From JAGLOK01 sp023139005 (GTDB lineage Bacteria; Bacillota; Clostridia; Christensenellales; UMGS416): DNA of 23,150 nucleotides. The notes beneath the pieces were generated by a model, which was given only the letters and a program-made list of their open reading frames with translations, searched no databases and was not told the origin of the DNA. The stretch is from the NCBI GenBank assembly GCA_030637745.1, contig DAOWFX010000128.1, forward strand, positions 1-23,150, written 5' to 3'. Below, in pieces: positions 15,401 to 23,150 of this stretch. The position numbers and the translations under genes are program-made. The stretch's first letter is position 1, and each line of letters opens with the position of its first letter.

Positions 15401-17875
15401 ATGACAAAGAAATTACAGGTAATGCCTGAAGAAAAAAGAAAAGCAGGTGTACTAGAGTTTAAGCCAATAGAACTTAACACTTATCAAAAGAGTGTAAAAG
15501 ATGAAAAGGACAATTTTAAAAAAGAAGATTTTTTACGCATATACAGAGATATGTTGATAATAAGAAACTTTGAAGAAATGCTTAACACAGTAAAGCTTAC
15601 AGGTGAATATGAAGGGCTTGCTTATCATTATCCCGGTCCTGCGCATCTTGCAATAGGGCAAGAAGCTGCATATGTAGGACAAGCATATAATCTTGATATC
15701 AACGACTTTACATTTGGTTCACACAGAAGTCACGGCGAAATAATAGCAAAAGGACTTTCTGCTATTGATAAGCTATCAGATAAAGAATTGACAGATATCA
15801 TGGAAGGTTTCTTTGACTCTATGATATATGACGTAGTTAAAAAACACAGCAAGGCAAAAACAACAAAAGCACTTGCAAAAGACTTTTTGCTATATGGTGT
15901 ACTTGCTGAAATATGGGCAAAGACAACAGGTTTTAACAGAGGATTGGGTGGCTCAATGCACGCATTCTTCACGCCTTTTGGAATATATCCGAATAATGCT
16001 TTAGTTGGTGGCTCTGCAGATATCGCAACAGGTGCTGCGCTATACAAAAAGTCAAATAAAAAAGAAGGTATGGTTATTTGTAACATTGGTGACGGTGCAA
16101 TTGGATGCGGACCAGTTTATGAAGCTATGAACTTTGCAGCAATGGATCAATATACAACACTCTGGGAAGATGGTTACAAGGGAGGACTTCCAATAGTGTT
16201 TAATATTTTTAACAACTCATATGGCATGGGAGGACAAACTGCCGGAGAAACAATGGCATATGATGTGCTTGCACGCTTAGGAGCAGGTATCACACCCAGT
16301 CAAATGTATGCAGAACGCATAGATGGAATGAACCCACTTGCAGTAATTGATGCATATAAACGCAAAAAAGACTTAATTCTAGAAGGTAAAGGACCAATCC
16401 TTCTTGATGTTATTACATATAGAGTAAGTGGTCACAGTCCATCGGATTCATCAAGCTATAGAACAAAAGAGGAAATTGATGCATGGATCGCAGCAGACTC
16501 TATAAAAGAATTCAAAAAGCAAATGTTAGCTGCAAAAGCTGCATCTGCAAAAGAAATTGAAGAAATAGAAGTAGCATGTAAAGAAGATATATTAAATGCA
16601 GTAAAATTAGCACGAGATGATGAAATTTCACCTCGTATGGATTTGGACAAAAATCCTAATATCTTAGCTGACATGATGTTTTCAAATGAAACAATCAGCA
16701 ATATGGAAGAAGGCCGTAAGCCTGATGTTTTAATGAAAAAAGAAGATAATTCAAGAGTTAAGCAAATTGCAAAGAAACAGAGATTCGGATTTGATGACAA
16801 AGGTAAAGCGTATTCCAAACTAAAATCATATCATCTGCGTGATGGTATCTTTGAAGCTATGTTTGAAAAATTCTATGAAGATCCAACTATGATTGCATAT
16901 GGTGAGGACAATCGGGATTGGGGCGGAGCCTTTGCGGTGTATAGAGGATTAACTGAAGCTCTTCCATATCATAGATTCTTTAACTCTCCAATCTCTGAAG
17001 CTGCAATAGTAGGAACAGGTGTAGGCTATGCAATGTGTGGTGGACGTGCAGTAGTAGAGCTCATGTACAGTGACTTTTTAGGACGCTGTGGAGATGAAGT
17101 ATTCAACCAAATGAGCAAATGGCAGGCAATGAGTGCAAATGTAATCAAGATGCCACTTATACTTCGTATGTCAGTTGGTTCAAAATATGGGGCGCAACAT
17201 TCTCAAGATTGGTCTGCAATATGTGCGCACATACCTGGATTAAAGGTAGTGTTCCCTGCAACACCATATGATGCAAAGGGATTGATGAATAAAGCATTAA
17301 ACGGAACTGATCCTGTAATATTCCTTGAAAGCCAAAGAATATATGACGTGAGTGAAATGTTCCATGAAGGCGGAGTACCTGAAGGCAACTATGAAATTGA
17401 AATAGGCGATCCTGATATAAAACGTGAAGGTAAGGACTTAACAATTCTTTCAATCGGAGCAACTCTCTATCGCGCACTTGATGCAGCGGATATATTAAAG
17501 GATAAATATGGCATTGAAGCAGAAGTAATAGATGCACGCTCAATCGTTCCATTTGACTATGAGAAGGTTGTAGAATCAGTCAAGAAAACTGGTAGACTAA
17601 TTGTAACAGGCGATGCATGTGAAAGAAATTCATTTATGAAAGAACTTGCACATAACGTAACAGAACTTGCCTTTGACTATCTGGATGCACCTCCTGTTGT
17701 AGTTGGATCTCGCAACTGGATAACACCGGCATTTGAACTAGAAGACTATTTCTTCCCACAAGCAAGCTGGATAATTGATGCAGTACATGAGAAGATATTA
17801 CCACTTAAAGGACATGTATCAAAAAGCAACTTTACAACACTTGAAAAGATGAGAAATGCTAAACTAGGTATTTAA
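15401..17875 (+). CDS. Fused thiamine-diphosphate dehydrogenase E1 alpha-beta subunit
   Basis: An 824-residue single-chain E1 that would decarboxylate a 2-oxoacid (or cleave acetoin) and acylate the E2 lipoyl arm. The alpha half (about 40-400) has the active-site SHRSHG (107-112), GLGGSMH (181-187) and the thiamine-diphosphate motif from GDG (230-232) to NN (271-272). The beta half (about 475-815) has GEDNRDWGG, SPISEAA with catalytic Glu533, QHSQD with His600, and HIPGLKVVFPATPYDAKGL. A charged linker (about 400-470) joins them. Separate alpha and beta genes are more common. About 40 extra residues lie between HG and GGSMH, and about 10 extra within the thiamine-diphosphate motif, compared with typical E1-alpha proteins (from memory). 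The ATG has TAGGAG 8 bases upstream. It follows E3 after a gap, reversing the usual E1-E2-E3 order. Confidence 0.93.
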   Translation: MTKKLQVMPEEKRKAGVLEFKPIELNTYQKSVKDEKDNFKKEDFLRIYRDMLIIRNFEEMLNTVKLTGEYEGLAYHYPGPAHLAIGQEAAYVGQAYNLDINDFTFGSHRSHGEIIAKGLSAIDKLSDKELTDIMEGFFDSMIYDVVKKHSKAKTTKALAKDFLLYGVLAEIWAKTTGFNRGLGGSMHAFFTPFGIYPNNALVGGSADIATGAALYKKSNKKEGMVICNIGDGAIGCGPVYEAMNFAAMDQYTTLWEDGYKGGLPIVFNIFNNSYGMGGQTAGETMAYDVLARLGAGITPSQMYAERIDGMNPLAVIDAYKRKKDLILEGKGPILLDVITYRVSGHSPSDSSSYRTKEEIDAWIAADSIKEFKKQMLAAKAASAKEIEEIEVACKEDILNAVKLARDDEISPRMDLDKNPNILADMMFSNETISNMEEGRKPDVLMKKEDNSRVKQIAKKQRFGFDDKGKAYSKLKSYHLRDGIFEAMFEKFYEDPTMIAYGEDNRDWGGAFAVYRGLTEALPYHRFFNSPISEAAIVGTGVGYAMCGGRAVVELMYSDFLGRCGDEVFNQMSKWQAMSANVIKMPLILRMSVGSKYGAQHSQDWSAICAHIPGLKVVFPATPYDAKGLMNKALNGTDPVIFLESQRIYDVSEMFHEGGVPEGNYEIEIGDPDIKREGKDLTILSIGATLYRALDAADILKDKYGIEAEVIDARSIVPFDYEKVVESVKKTGRLIVTGDACERNSFMKELAHNVTELAFDYLDAPPVVVGSRNWITPAFELEDYFFPQASWIIDAVHEKILPLKGHVSKSNFTTLEKMRNAKLGI

Positions 17876-18718
17876 TTGGGGAGTGAGCATATAACAAAAA
17901 AAGAATTTTTAGAAATAGAAAAAAAGTCAAAGGAATTTTCATTTACATCGTTAAAACATGTGGGATATGAAAATTTAAGCGAGTTTATCGTTGTAGCAGA
18001 TGATGAAAATATTATTCTACTATATGGTAAGAACAAAGGTTTTGGGTTTTATCAATATCATTATGCATTTAGTGAGTTGGATTATTTATTGAGCCACACT
18101 GAGAAGAAAACAGATTTTCTGATCACTTTCATTGAAGATAGTTTGGTTGAAAGGCTTGAAAGTGTTGGCTATGAAATGTTTGCTATATGGAGAGATTATT
18201 TTAACCATGATATCTCCTCCTTTTATGAGTGTGAAGAATTTCACCACTTAAATGATGCGGACTATAGTCGAGCTTCGGACATCACTATGGCCTGCAAAGG
18301 TCAAAGCCGTGGATTTATGGGGCAGACAATAGAATGGATAGCTGACTGGATAAGTGGAGAAAATGGTGAAGCCGATAGAATAAACATGAGCGGAAGCACA
18401 ATTTTAACTCACTCTGTAGAAGGTGAAATCGTCGGTATAGTCTGTATTGGAATTTATGGACACGAAAGCGAAAAAGGCGCAGTTTTGTGGGTTGGAGACT
18501 TGGCGGTTCATCCCGATTTTCAAAGAAGGGGAATTGCTGCTAAACTTATGAAACAAGGCCTTTGTTATGGCAAAGAGAACGGCGCGAAACGGGCGTTTTT
18601 AATGGCTGACGATACGAATGCGGGTGCAATTCATCTTTATGAAAAGATGGGCTTTGTGGGAAATGAAAATGAATATGAAATAAATATGGTTAAAATGGCT
18701 GATATGAAAGAGGCGTAA
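17876..18718 (+). CDS. GNAT-family N-acetyltransferase
   Basis: A 280-residue protein whose C-terminal half is a GNAT domain: the acetyl-CoA motif A is LAVHPDFQRRGIAAKLM (about 216-232), followed by the motif-B-like AIHLYEKMGFVG. The N-terminal half (about 1-125) is a separate region with no motif I recognise, possibly a degenerate second GNAT fold. The start is uncertain. No in-frame ATG occurs before residue ~100; the TTG at 17876, directly after the E1 stop, gives a full-length protein but has only a weak AGG upstream. GGGGAG further in sits before an ATA codon (17891). It lies between E1 and the dehydrogenase gene, 3 bases from the latter, so it is in the operon. The acetyl acceptor (a small molecule or a protein lysine) is unknown. 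Confidence 0.85.
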   Translation: MGSEHITKKEFLEIEKKSKEFSFTSLKHVGYENLSEFIVVADDENIILLYGKNKGFGFYQYHYAFSELDYLLSHTEKKTDFLITFIEDSLVERLESVGYEMFAIWRDYFNHDISSFYECEEFHHLNDADYSRASDITMACKGQSRGFMGQTIEWIADWISGENGEADRINMSGSTILTHSVEGEIVGIVCIGIYGHESEKGAVLWVGDLAVHPDFQRRGIAAKLMKQGLCYGKENGAKRAFLMADDTNAGAIHLYEKMGFVGNENEYEINMVKMADMKEA

Positions 18719-18721
18719 ACT

Positions 18722-19981
18722 ATGAAAACTAAAGCAGTAAGAATATATGGAAAAGGTGACTTGAGGCTAGAAGATTTTGAGCTTCCACCTATAAAAGATG
18801 ACGAAATACTAGTAAAGGTAGTGTCCGATAGCATATGCATGTCTTCATATAAGGCGGCAAAGCAAGGCTCGGACCACAAGCGTGTACCCAATGATATCGC
18901 AGAAAATCCAACGATAGTCGGACATGAATTTTGCGGAGAAATCGTAGAAGTGGGAAATAAGTGGCAGAGTGATTTTAATGAAGGTGAAAAGTTTTCTATA
19001 CAGCCGGCATTTAACTACAAAGGCTCACTTGAAGCTCCTGGATACTCATTCAGATTCTGTGGTGGAGATTCCACCTATTGCATTATTCCCCACGAAGCGA
19101 TGGAAACAGGTTCGTTACTTAAATTTGATTCCGATACATACTTCTTTGGCTCTCTTGCAGAGCCCATGAGCTGTATAGTTGGCGCATTCCACGCATCATA
19201 TCACACAACACAAGGAAGCTATGTGCATGAAATGGGCATTGTTGAAGGCGGAAACATGGCAATACTCGCAGGTGTTGGACCTATGGGACTTGGCGCTATT
19301 GACTATGCACTGCATTGCGATAGAAAGCCTGGAATGATTGTTGTAACAGACATTGATGATGCAAGACTTAAAAGAGCAGAATCAATTTTCACAGCTGATG
19401 TTGCAAAGGCTGCGAGAGTAAAGCTTCACTTTGTAAATACAAGAGCTGAAGGGTCAGAGGCAAAGCTTATGGAAATGACAGGTGGACATGGGTTTGATGA
19501 TGTACTAATCATGGCTCCTGTTAAACCAGTTATAGAACAGGGTGACAGGATTCTTGCAAGAGATGGTTGCTTAAACTTCTTTGCAGGTCCAACAGACACT
19601 ACATTTTCTGCAAACTTCAATTTCTACAATGTACACTACGGAGCAACGCATATCGTTGGAACTTCCGGTGGAAATACAGATGATATGAAAGAGTCTTTGG
19701 ATATGATGTCCAATGGACTGATTAATCCCACAACAATGATAACTCATGTGGGTGGCTTGGACAGTGTGGTGGAAACTACATTGCATTTGCCGGAAATACC
19801 GGGTGGAAAGAAACTTATCTACACTCATATCAGCATGCCATTAACTGCAATTAATGATTTTGAGGAACTGGGAAAGACGGATGAATTTTTTAAAGTGCTT
19901 GCTGAAATGGTTGCAAAAACGAATGGTCTTTGGAATGCAGAAGCAGAAGCATACCTGCTTTCTCACCAAAAACAGGGGTAA
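18722..19981 (+). CDS. Zinc-type alcohol/polyol dehydrogenase, SorE-like (MDR superfamily)
   Basis: A 419-residue medium-chain dehydrogenase. The N-terminal GroES-like domain has the catalytic-zinc candidates Cys39 (SICMSSY), His68 and Glu69 (GHEFCGE), then LAEPMSC. The Rossmann domain has ILAGVGPMGLGAIDYA with the GxGxxG motif, and VVTDID at the end of strand 2, an Asp that favours NAD over NADP. The four-cysteine structural zinc loop common in this superfamily is missing. Length and overall pattern recall L-sorbose-1-phosphate reductase (SorE) and related polyol-phosphate dehydrogenases. The gene starts 3 bases after the acetyltransferase stop (AAAGAGG 8 bases before the ATG), so it is co-transcribed. 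It may make the ketone that the E1-E2-E3 complex consumes, as butanediol dehydrogenase does in acetoin operons. The substrate is not known. Confidence 0.9.
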   Translation: MKTKAVRIYGKGDLRLEDFELPPIKDDEILVKVVSDSICMSSYKAAKQGSDHKRVPNDIAENPTIVGHEFCGEIVEVGNKWQSDFNEGEKFSIQPAFNYKGSLEAPGYSFRFCGGDSTYCIIPHEAMETGSLLKFDSDTYFFGSLAEPMSCIVGAFHASYHTTQGSYVHEMGIVEGGNMAILAGVGPMGLGAIDYALHCDRKPGMIVVTDIDDARLKRAESIFTADVAKAARVKLHFVNTRAEGSEAKLMEMTGGHGFDDVLIMAPVKPVIEQGDRILARDGCLNFFAGPTDTTFSANFNFYNVHYGATHIVGTSGGNTDDMKESLDMMSNGLINPTTMITHVGGLDSVVETTLHLPEIPGGKKLIYTHISMPLTAINDFEELGKTDEFFKVLAEMVAKTNGLWNAEAEAYLLSHQKQG

Positions 19982-19999
19982 TTAATACAACAAAATTGT

Positions 20000-20013
20000 A
20001 ATAGCAACAAAAA
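20000..20013. repeat. 14-bp copy of a sequence upstream of the deoR promoter
   Basis: AATAGCAACAAAAA here is identical to 11642-11655. The two copies bracket the whole deoR-to-dehydrogenase operon. A-rich 14-mers can recur by chance in a window this size, so this is weak by itself. It contains the CAACAAAA box also seen around the deoR promoter. Confidence 0.4.
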
Positions 20014-20036
20014 TACGTCCTTTTATGGAACGAGCA

Positions 20037-20071
20037 TATACAATTGACAATTTATACCTTATAATAATAAT
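20037..20071 (+). promoter_or_regulatory. Promoter region of the efflux adaptor gene
   Basis: Two overlapping choices are possible. One is TATACA (20037-20042), a 17-base spacer and a perfect TATAAT (20060-20065). The other is a perfect TTGACA (20044-20049) with AATAAT (20066-20071) after 16 bases. No Rho-independent terminator for the upstream operon is visible between 19982 and this promoter. Confidence 0.5.
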
Positions 20072-20104
20072 CAACATCAAAAAATGCAAAACAGTTGGTT
20101 TATT

Positions 20105-21118
20105 ATGAAAAAATATTTGTCCATCATTCTTATACTTCTTCTTACATTGTCTGCATTCACAGGATGCTACCTATTACCAAAAGAAGAAGAAGCATTGGCA
20201 CCACCGCTACTCAAGCCAGTAGATATTGAGTATGTGACTGAAACGTGCGAACTAGGCGACATTGAAAAGCTTATATTTGTTCGTGGTCAATTTCGACCGA
20301 AAGTAGAACATACCCTTTCTTTTGAAAAAAGAGGGGGAATTTTGCTTGAGAAATATTGCTCCATGGGTCAAGAGGTAAAACAAGGTGATCTACTCTTTGC
20401 ACTGGATACCGAGACAGTTGAGCAAGATGAGCAAATTGCATTTCTAAGATATGAGCAAGCAAGGTTATCCTATGAACGCGCAGTATCTTTGAGCCGCTCA
20501 ACATTTGATAAAAAGATGGCAGAAATCAATAAAGATATTGCCTTCATTACCTATGAGAAAATCACTAACGAAGTTGAAAAGTCAAAAATATATGCACCCA
20601 TTGACGGTGTAGTTACCTACATGACTAATGTAAATATAGGTGACTATATAAATGCAAAATTAAACGTAGTAAAGATTGCAGATGTGAATGAGCTTCGATT
20701 GATTGTTGTAGATGATGATGCCAAAAAACTTAGCTTTGGGGATATTGTTGAAGTTGAAGTGCTGGTTAATAATTCTAAGAATACATATCAAGGGGAAGTT
20801 GTACTTTCTCCACAAGATCGTCCTGAAAATATGGAAGAGACCTTTGAAAACCCAACGGCAATAGTAGAAATTAAGAATTTAAAAAGTGATAACATTCGCA
20901 TTAATCTAGTGGGGAAAATCACACTCATTGAAGCAAGTGCAAAAGATGTTATCGTTATTAAAAACAGATATATACAAAACTACTTTGGACGCACATTTGT
21001 ATATTTACTAGAAGATGGCGTTAAGGTTGAGCGTGATGTGCAAAAAGGAATTACAACCGCTACAAGAGCTGAGATCGTAGAAGGTCTTGAGGTAGGCGAT
21101 GTCATCATTGTCAATTAA
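20105..21118 (+). CDS. Efflux adaptor lipoprotein (HlyD/MacA-like membrane fusion protein)
   Basis: A 337-residue exported lipoprotein. The signal peptide (1-20) ends in FTGC with Cys21 as the lipidated residue. The mature part has a barrel-sandwich (lipoyl-like) hybrid split by a helical hairpin: KRGGILLEKYCSMGQEVKQG in the first half, a short coiled coil (about 115-155), and YAPIDGVVTYMTNVNIGDYI in the second. Beta-barrel and membrane-proximal domains follow (KNRYIQNYFGRTFVYLLEDG, IVEGLEVGDVIIVN at the end). I chose the ATG at 20105 because it begins a standard lipoprotein signal; the ATG at 20084 would add seven residues before it. Neither has a good Shine-Dalgarno. It is followed by an FtsX-type permease, with which it should form a MacAB-like exporter across the cell wall. 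The cargo is unknown. Confidence 0.9.
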   Translation: MKKYLSIILILLLTLSAFTGCYLLPKEEEALAPPLLKPVDIEYVTETCELGDIEKLIFVRGQFRPKVEHTLSFEKRGGILLEKYCSMGQEVKQGDLLFALDTETVEQDEQIAFLRYEQARLSYERAVSLSRSTFDKKMAEINKDIAFITYEKITNEVEKSKIYAPIDGVVTYMTNVNIGDYINAKLNVVKIADVNELRLIVVDDDAKKLSFGDIVEVEVLVNNSKNTYQGEVVLSPQDRPENMEETFENPTAIVEIKNLKSDNIRINLVGKITLIEASAKDVIVIKNRYIQNYFGRTFVYLLEDGVKVERDVQKGITTATRAEIVEGLEVGDVIIVN

Positions 21119-21157
21119 GTTTTACCATAATAATTATTTCACCTCAAGGAGTGCAGT

Positions 21158-23150
21158 TTGTTATCTTTAGTTTTAAGAAAAATATTGAATAATAAATGGC
21201 TAATTATTTGCTTGCTATTGGGCATGATTATTACTGTTGCAATGGTTAGCTCTATTCCACTATATACGAACGGTATATTACAGAGATTGCTTGTTAAAGA
21301 CCTTGAAACCTATCAACAAGAAGAGGGCGTACATTCGGGTTTGTACGAAATAAGACTTGACCTATACCAAACATATTCAAAAACAGAAGGACAATTGTCA
21401 AAGACATATGATTTCTTTAAGGAACACATTGAAGGTGATTTCATTGAAGATCTTGATGTAGAGACAGTTGCACGAACGAATGTCTTATCGATGGACTTTC
21501 TATACGTTACACCGGAAGAATACTATGGTGAAAAAGGCGCAAGAACTGTCAACAAAGTATTTGGACTTGATGGTTTAGATGACCACATTCAATTACTCGG
21601 TGGCAGGCTCCCTGAAAACAATACAGATAATGAAATCATAGAGTGCTTGATTATGCCTGCTTTTCAGAAAGAATATAACATTTTATTAGACAGAGTCTAT
21701 ATCATGGAAAACTATACGAAAAAGGACAGCGAGTCATTCAAGATAATGCCGGTAGGACTGATAGAGCCCGCTACCAACAACGATCCATGGTGGGTGAACC
21801 CGGATGAGTACTCTAGCGGGTTTCTTATCGACTATCAACTGATGAAAGAGCAATTTGTTGATAAGAGAGAGTTTGTTACAAAGAGTGAATGGTTTTTTAT
21901 CATTGACTACAAAACGATTGACATTCAACAACTACCGATGACAATCAACACACTTGATGCACAAAACAAATGGCTTGATGAGTATTCAGGAACCAAGGCA
22001 AGCTTCAATGCTATAGAGATATTACAAGAATATTTTACAAGAGCAAGGCAATTGACGACGACATTGTGGGTTTTGCAAGTCCCCATATTGATAATGTTGG
22101 CATTTTATTTATTCATGACTGCACAGCTGGTTGTACAAAACGATCGAAATGAAATCTCTATACTCAAAAGCCGAGGGGCTGCAAGACGTCAGATATTTCT
22201 TGTCTATCTTATACAAAGCGCATTGCTTGCTGTAGTTGCAGTCATACTGGGGCCAATACTCGGTATTGTGATATGCAAGATGTTGGGCGCATCTAACGGA
22301 TTTTTAGAATTCATTTCAAGAACTGCACTTCAGATCAAGATGGTACCTAATGCAATCTTGTTTGCTGTGATAGCGGGCCTTTTCTCTATAGTTGTTATGA
22401 TGATACCTGTTTTGTATGCATCACGTATTTCCATAGTTGAGCTTAAGCAAAAAAAGGCACGGAAATGGAAAGCACCTCTATGGCAAAAGTTATTCTTGGA
22501 TATCATACTGATTGGGGGTGCACTGTATGGGCTAAATAGCTATCAACGCACAGGTGAAACCCGTATGGTCATTGAAGCTGCAGGCAAAGAGGCCCCAATA
22601 GATCCGTTTATGTTTATCATATCGACACTGTTCATATTGGGCACAGGATTGTTGTTTTTGCGGATTTACCCATATCTGATTAAAGGGATATACTATATTG
22701 GTAGAAAAGTTTGGTCACCTGCATTGTACTCATCATTTATCCAGGTAGGACGGTCTTCAGGCAGAGAACAGTTTTTGATGCTCTTTCTGATTCTAACTAT
22801 ATCAATAGGTATATTCAGTGCGAATGCAGCACGTACCATAAACCAAAACATGGAAGATAAGGTGTACTATGAAAATGGAAGCGATATTGCACTTCAGGTA
22901 CGGTGGCAGTCCAATGAGGTTATTCCAATAATTTTTGATCAAAATACTGCTGAGGAATTAGCCAATGAAGTTATCATATATAAGGAACCACCCATTAGCA
23001 TAATAGAAAGTATTCCTGACACTGAGGCTATTGCAAAGGTTTATAAGGCGCAAGATGTAAGCCTGAGTATATCCAAGAAATCAATCAAAGCACAACTCAT
23101 GGCGATTAACCCTGATAAGTTTGGAGAAGTTACATGGAAGAATAGTACGT
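21158..23150 (+). CDS. FtsX/MacB-type ABC transporter permease, 3' partial
   Basis: The frame is open from a TTG at 21158 to the window edge, so at least 664 residues are encoded and the C terminus is missing. AAGGAG (21146-21151) lies 6 bases before the TTG. Membrane helix 1 is at about 15-32, followed by an extracytoplasmic domain of about 270 residues, then a block of three helices from about residue 303 that contains the FtsX-type motif ISILKSRGAARRQI. A hydrophilic cytoplasmic connector (VELKQKKARKWK) leads into further helices from about 450, and after about 565 a second extracytoplasmic domain begins. This suggests a two-module (2 x FtsX) permease. It lies 39 bases after the adaptor gene. 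The ATP-binding subunit is expected downstream, outside the window. Confidence 0.9.
   Translation, partial: MLSLVLRKILNNKWLIICLLLGMIITVAMVSSIPLYTNGILQRLLVKDLETYQQEEGVHSGLYEIRLDLYQTYSKTEGQLSKTYDFFKEHIEGDFIEDLDVETVARTNVLSMDFLYVTPEEYYGEKGARTVNKVFGLDGLDDHIQLLGGRLPENNTDNEIIECLIMPAFQKEYNILLDRVYIMENYTKKDSESFKIMPVGLIEPATNNDPWWVNPDEYSSGFLIDYQLMKEQFVDKREFVTKSEWFFIIDYKTIDIQQLPMTINTLDAQNKWLDEYSGTKASFNAIEILQEYFTRARQLTTTLWVLQVPILIMLAFYLFMTAQLVVQNDRNEISILKSRGAARRQIFLVYLIQSALLAVVAVILGPILGIVICKMLGASNGFLEFISRTALQIKMVPNAILFAVIAGLFSIVVMMIPVLYASRISIVELKQKKARKWKAPLWQKLFLDIILIGGALYGLNSYQRTGETRMVIEAAGKEAPIDPFMFIISTLFILGTGLLFLRIYPYLIKGIYYIGRKVWSPALYSSFIQVGRSSGREQFLMLFLILTISIGIFSANAARTINQNMEDKVYYENGSDIALQVRWQSNEVIPIIFDQNTAEELANEVIIYKEPPISIIESIPDTEAIAKVYKAQDVSLSISKKSIKAQLMAINPDKFGEVTWKNST

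Noticed and set aside
11612..20013. Mobile element or integrative island carrying the dehydrogenase operon
   Set aside because: No integrase, transposase, tRNA or longer terminal repeat is present; the 14-bp matches alone are not enough.
19991..20045. Terminator made from the 7-base inverted repeat AATTGTA/TACAATT after the dehydrogenase gene
   Set aside because: The arms are short, 38 bases apart and AT-only in most positions, and there is no T-run.

Overview
The window looks like a chromosomal stretch from a low-GC, Gram-positive, motile anaerobe, most likely in the class Clostridia (inference). Supporting signs are the AT-rich sequence, strong Shine-Dalgarno sites with frequent TTG starts, TTGACA/TATAAT promoters, a sigma-28-type promoter in front of a chemoreceptor, lipoprotein signal peptides on ApbE and on an efflux adaptor, and a NusG-II/Gx-transporter pair of the kind found in Gram-positive flavin-based electron transfer loci. 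I see no rRNA, tRNA, CRISPR array, insertion sequence or prophage. The longest gene-free gap is about 180 bases.

Layout. (1) 1-2354: a copper P-type ATPase, cut at its 5' end by the window edge, overlaps a CopZ-type chaperone. A strong bidirectional hairpin terminator follows. (2) 2413-4329, minus strand: a chemoreceptor with no recognisable HAMP domain. (3) 4471-6583: an ApbE lipoprotein (FAD:protein FMN transferase) is divergent from an EetA-like/EetB-like gene pair across overlapping promoters. (4) 6567-9848, minus strand: nadA-nadB-nadC, de novo NAD synthesis from aspartate, with its own promoter. (5) 9943-10746, minus strand: a stand-alone ABC-like ATPase, apparently with a leaderless mRNA. 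(6) 10847-11611: a TauE/SafE-family membrane permease.

(7) 11680-19981 is the most interesting part. A perfect TTGACA-N17-TATAAT promoter drives a DeoR-family regulator, then a lipoyl E2 acyltransferase, an E3 dihydrolipoyl dehydrogenase, an unusual fused E1 alpha-beta thiamine-diphosphate dehydrogenase with extra internal segments, a GNAT acetyltransferase and a SorE-like zinc-type alcohol/polyol dehydrogenase. Together these encode a complete 2-oxoacid (or acetoin-type) dehydrogenase complex in one regulated unit. The gene order is unusual and the substrate cannot be read from the sequence. An alcohol dehydrogenase feeding an acyl-CoA-forming complex is the simplest model.

(8) 20105-23150: a lipoprotein efflux adaptor (HlyD/MacA type) is followed by an FtsX/MacB-type ABC permease that runs off the 3' edge. 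The partner ATPase is not in the window.
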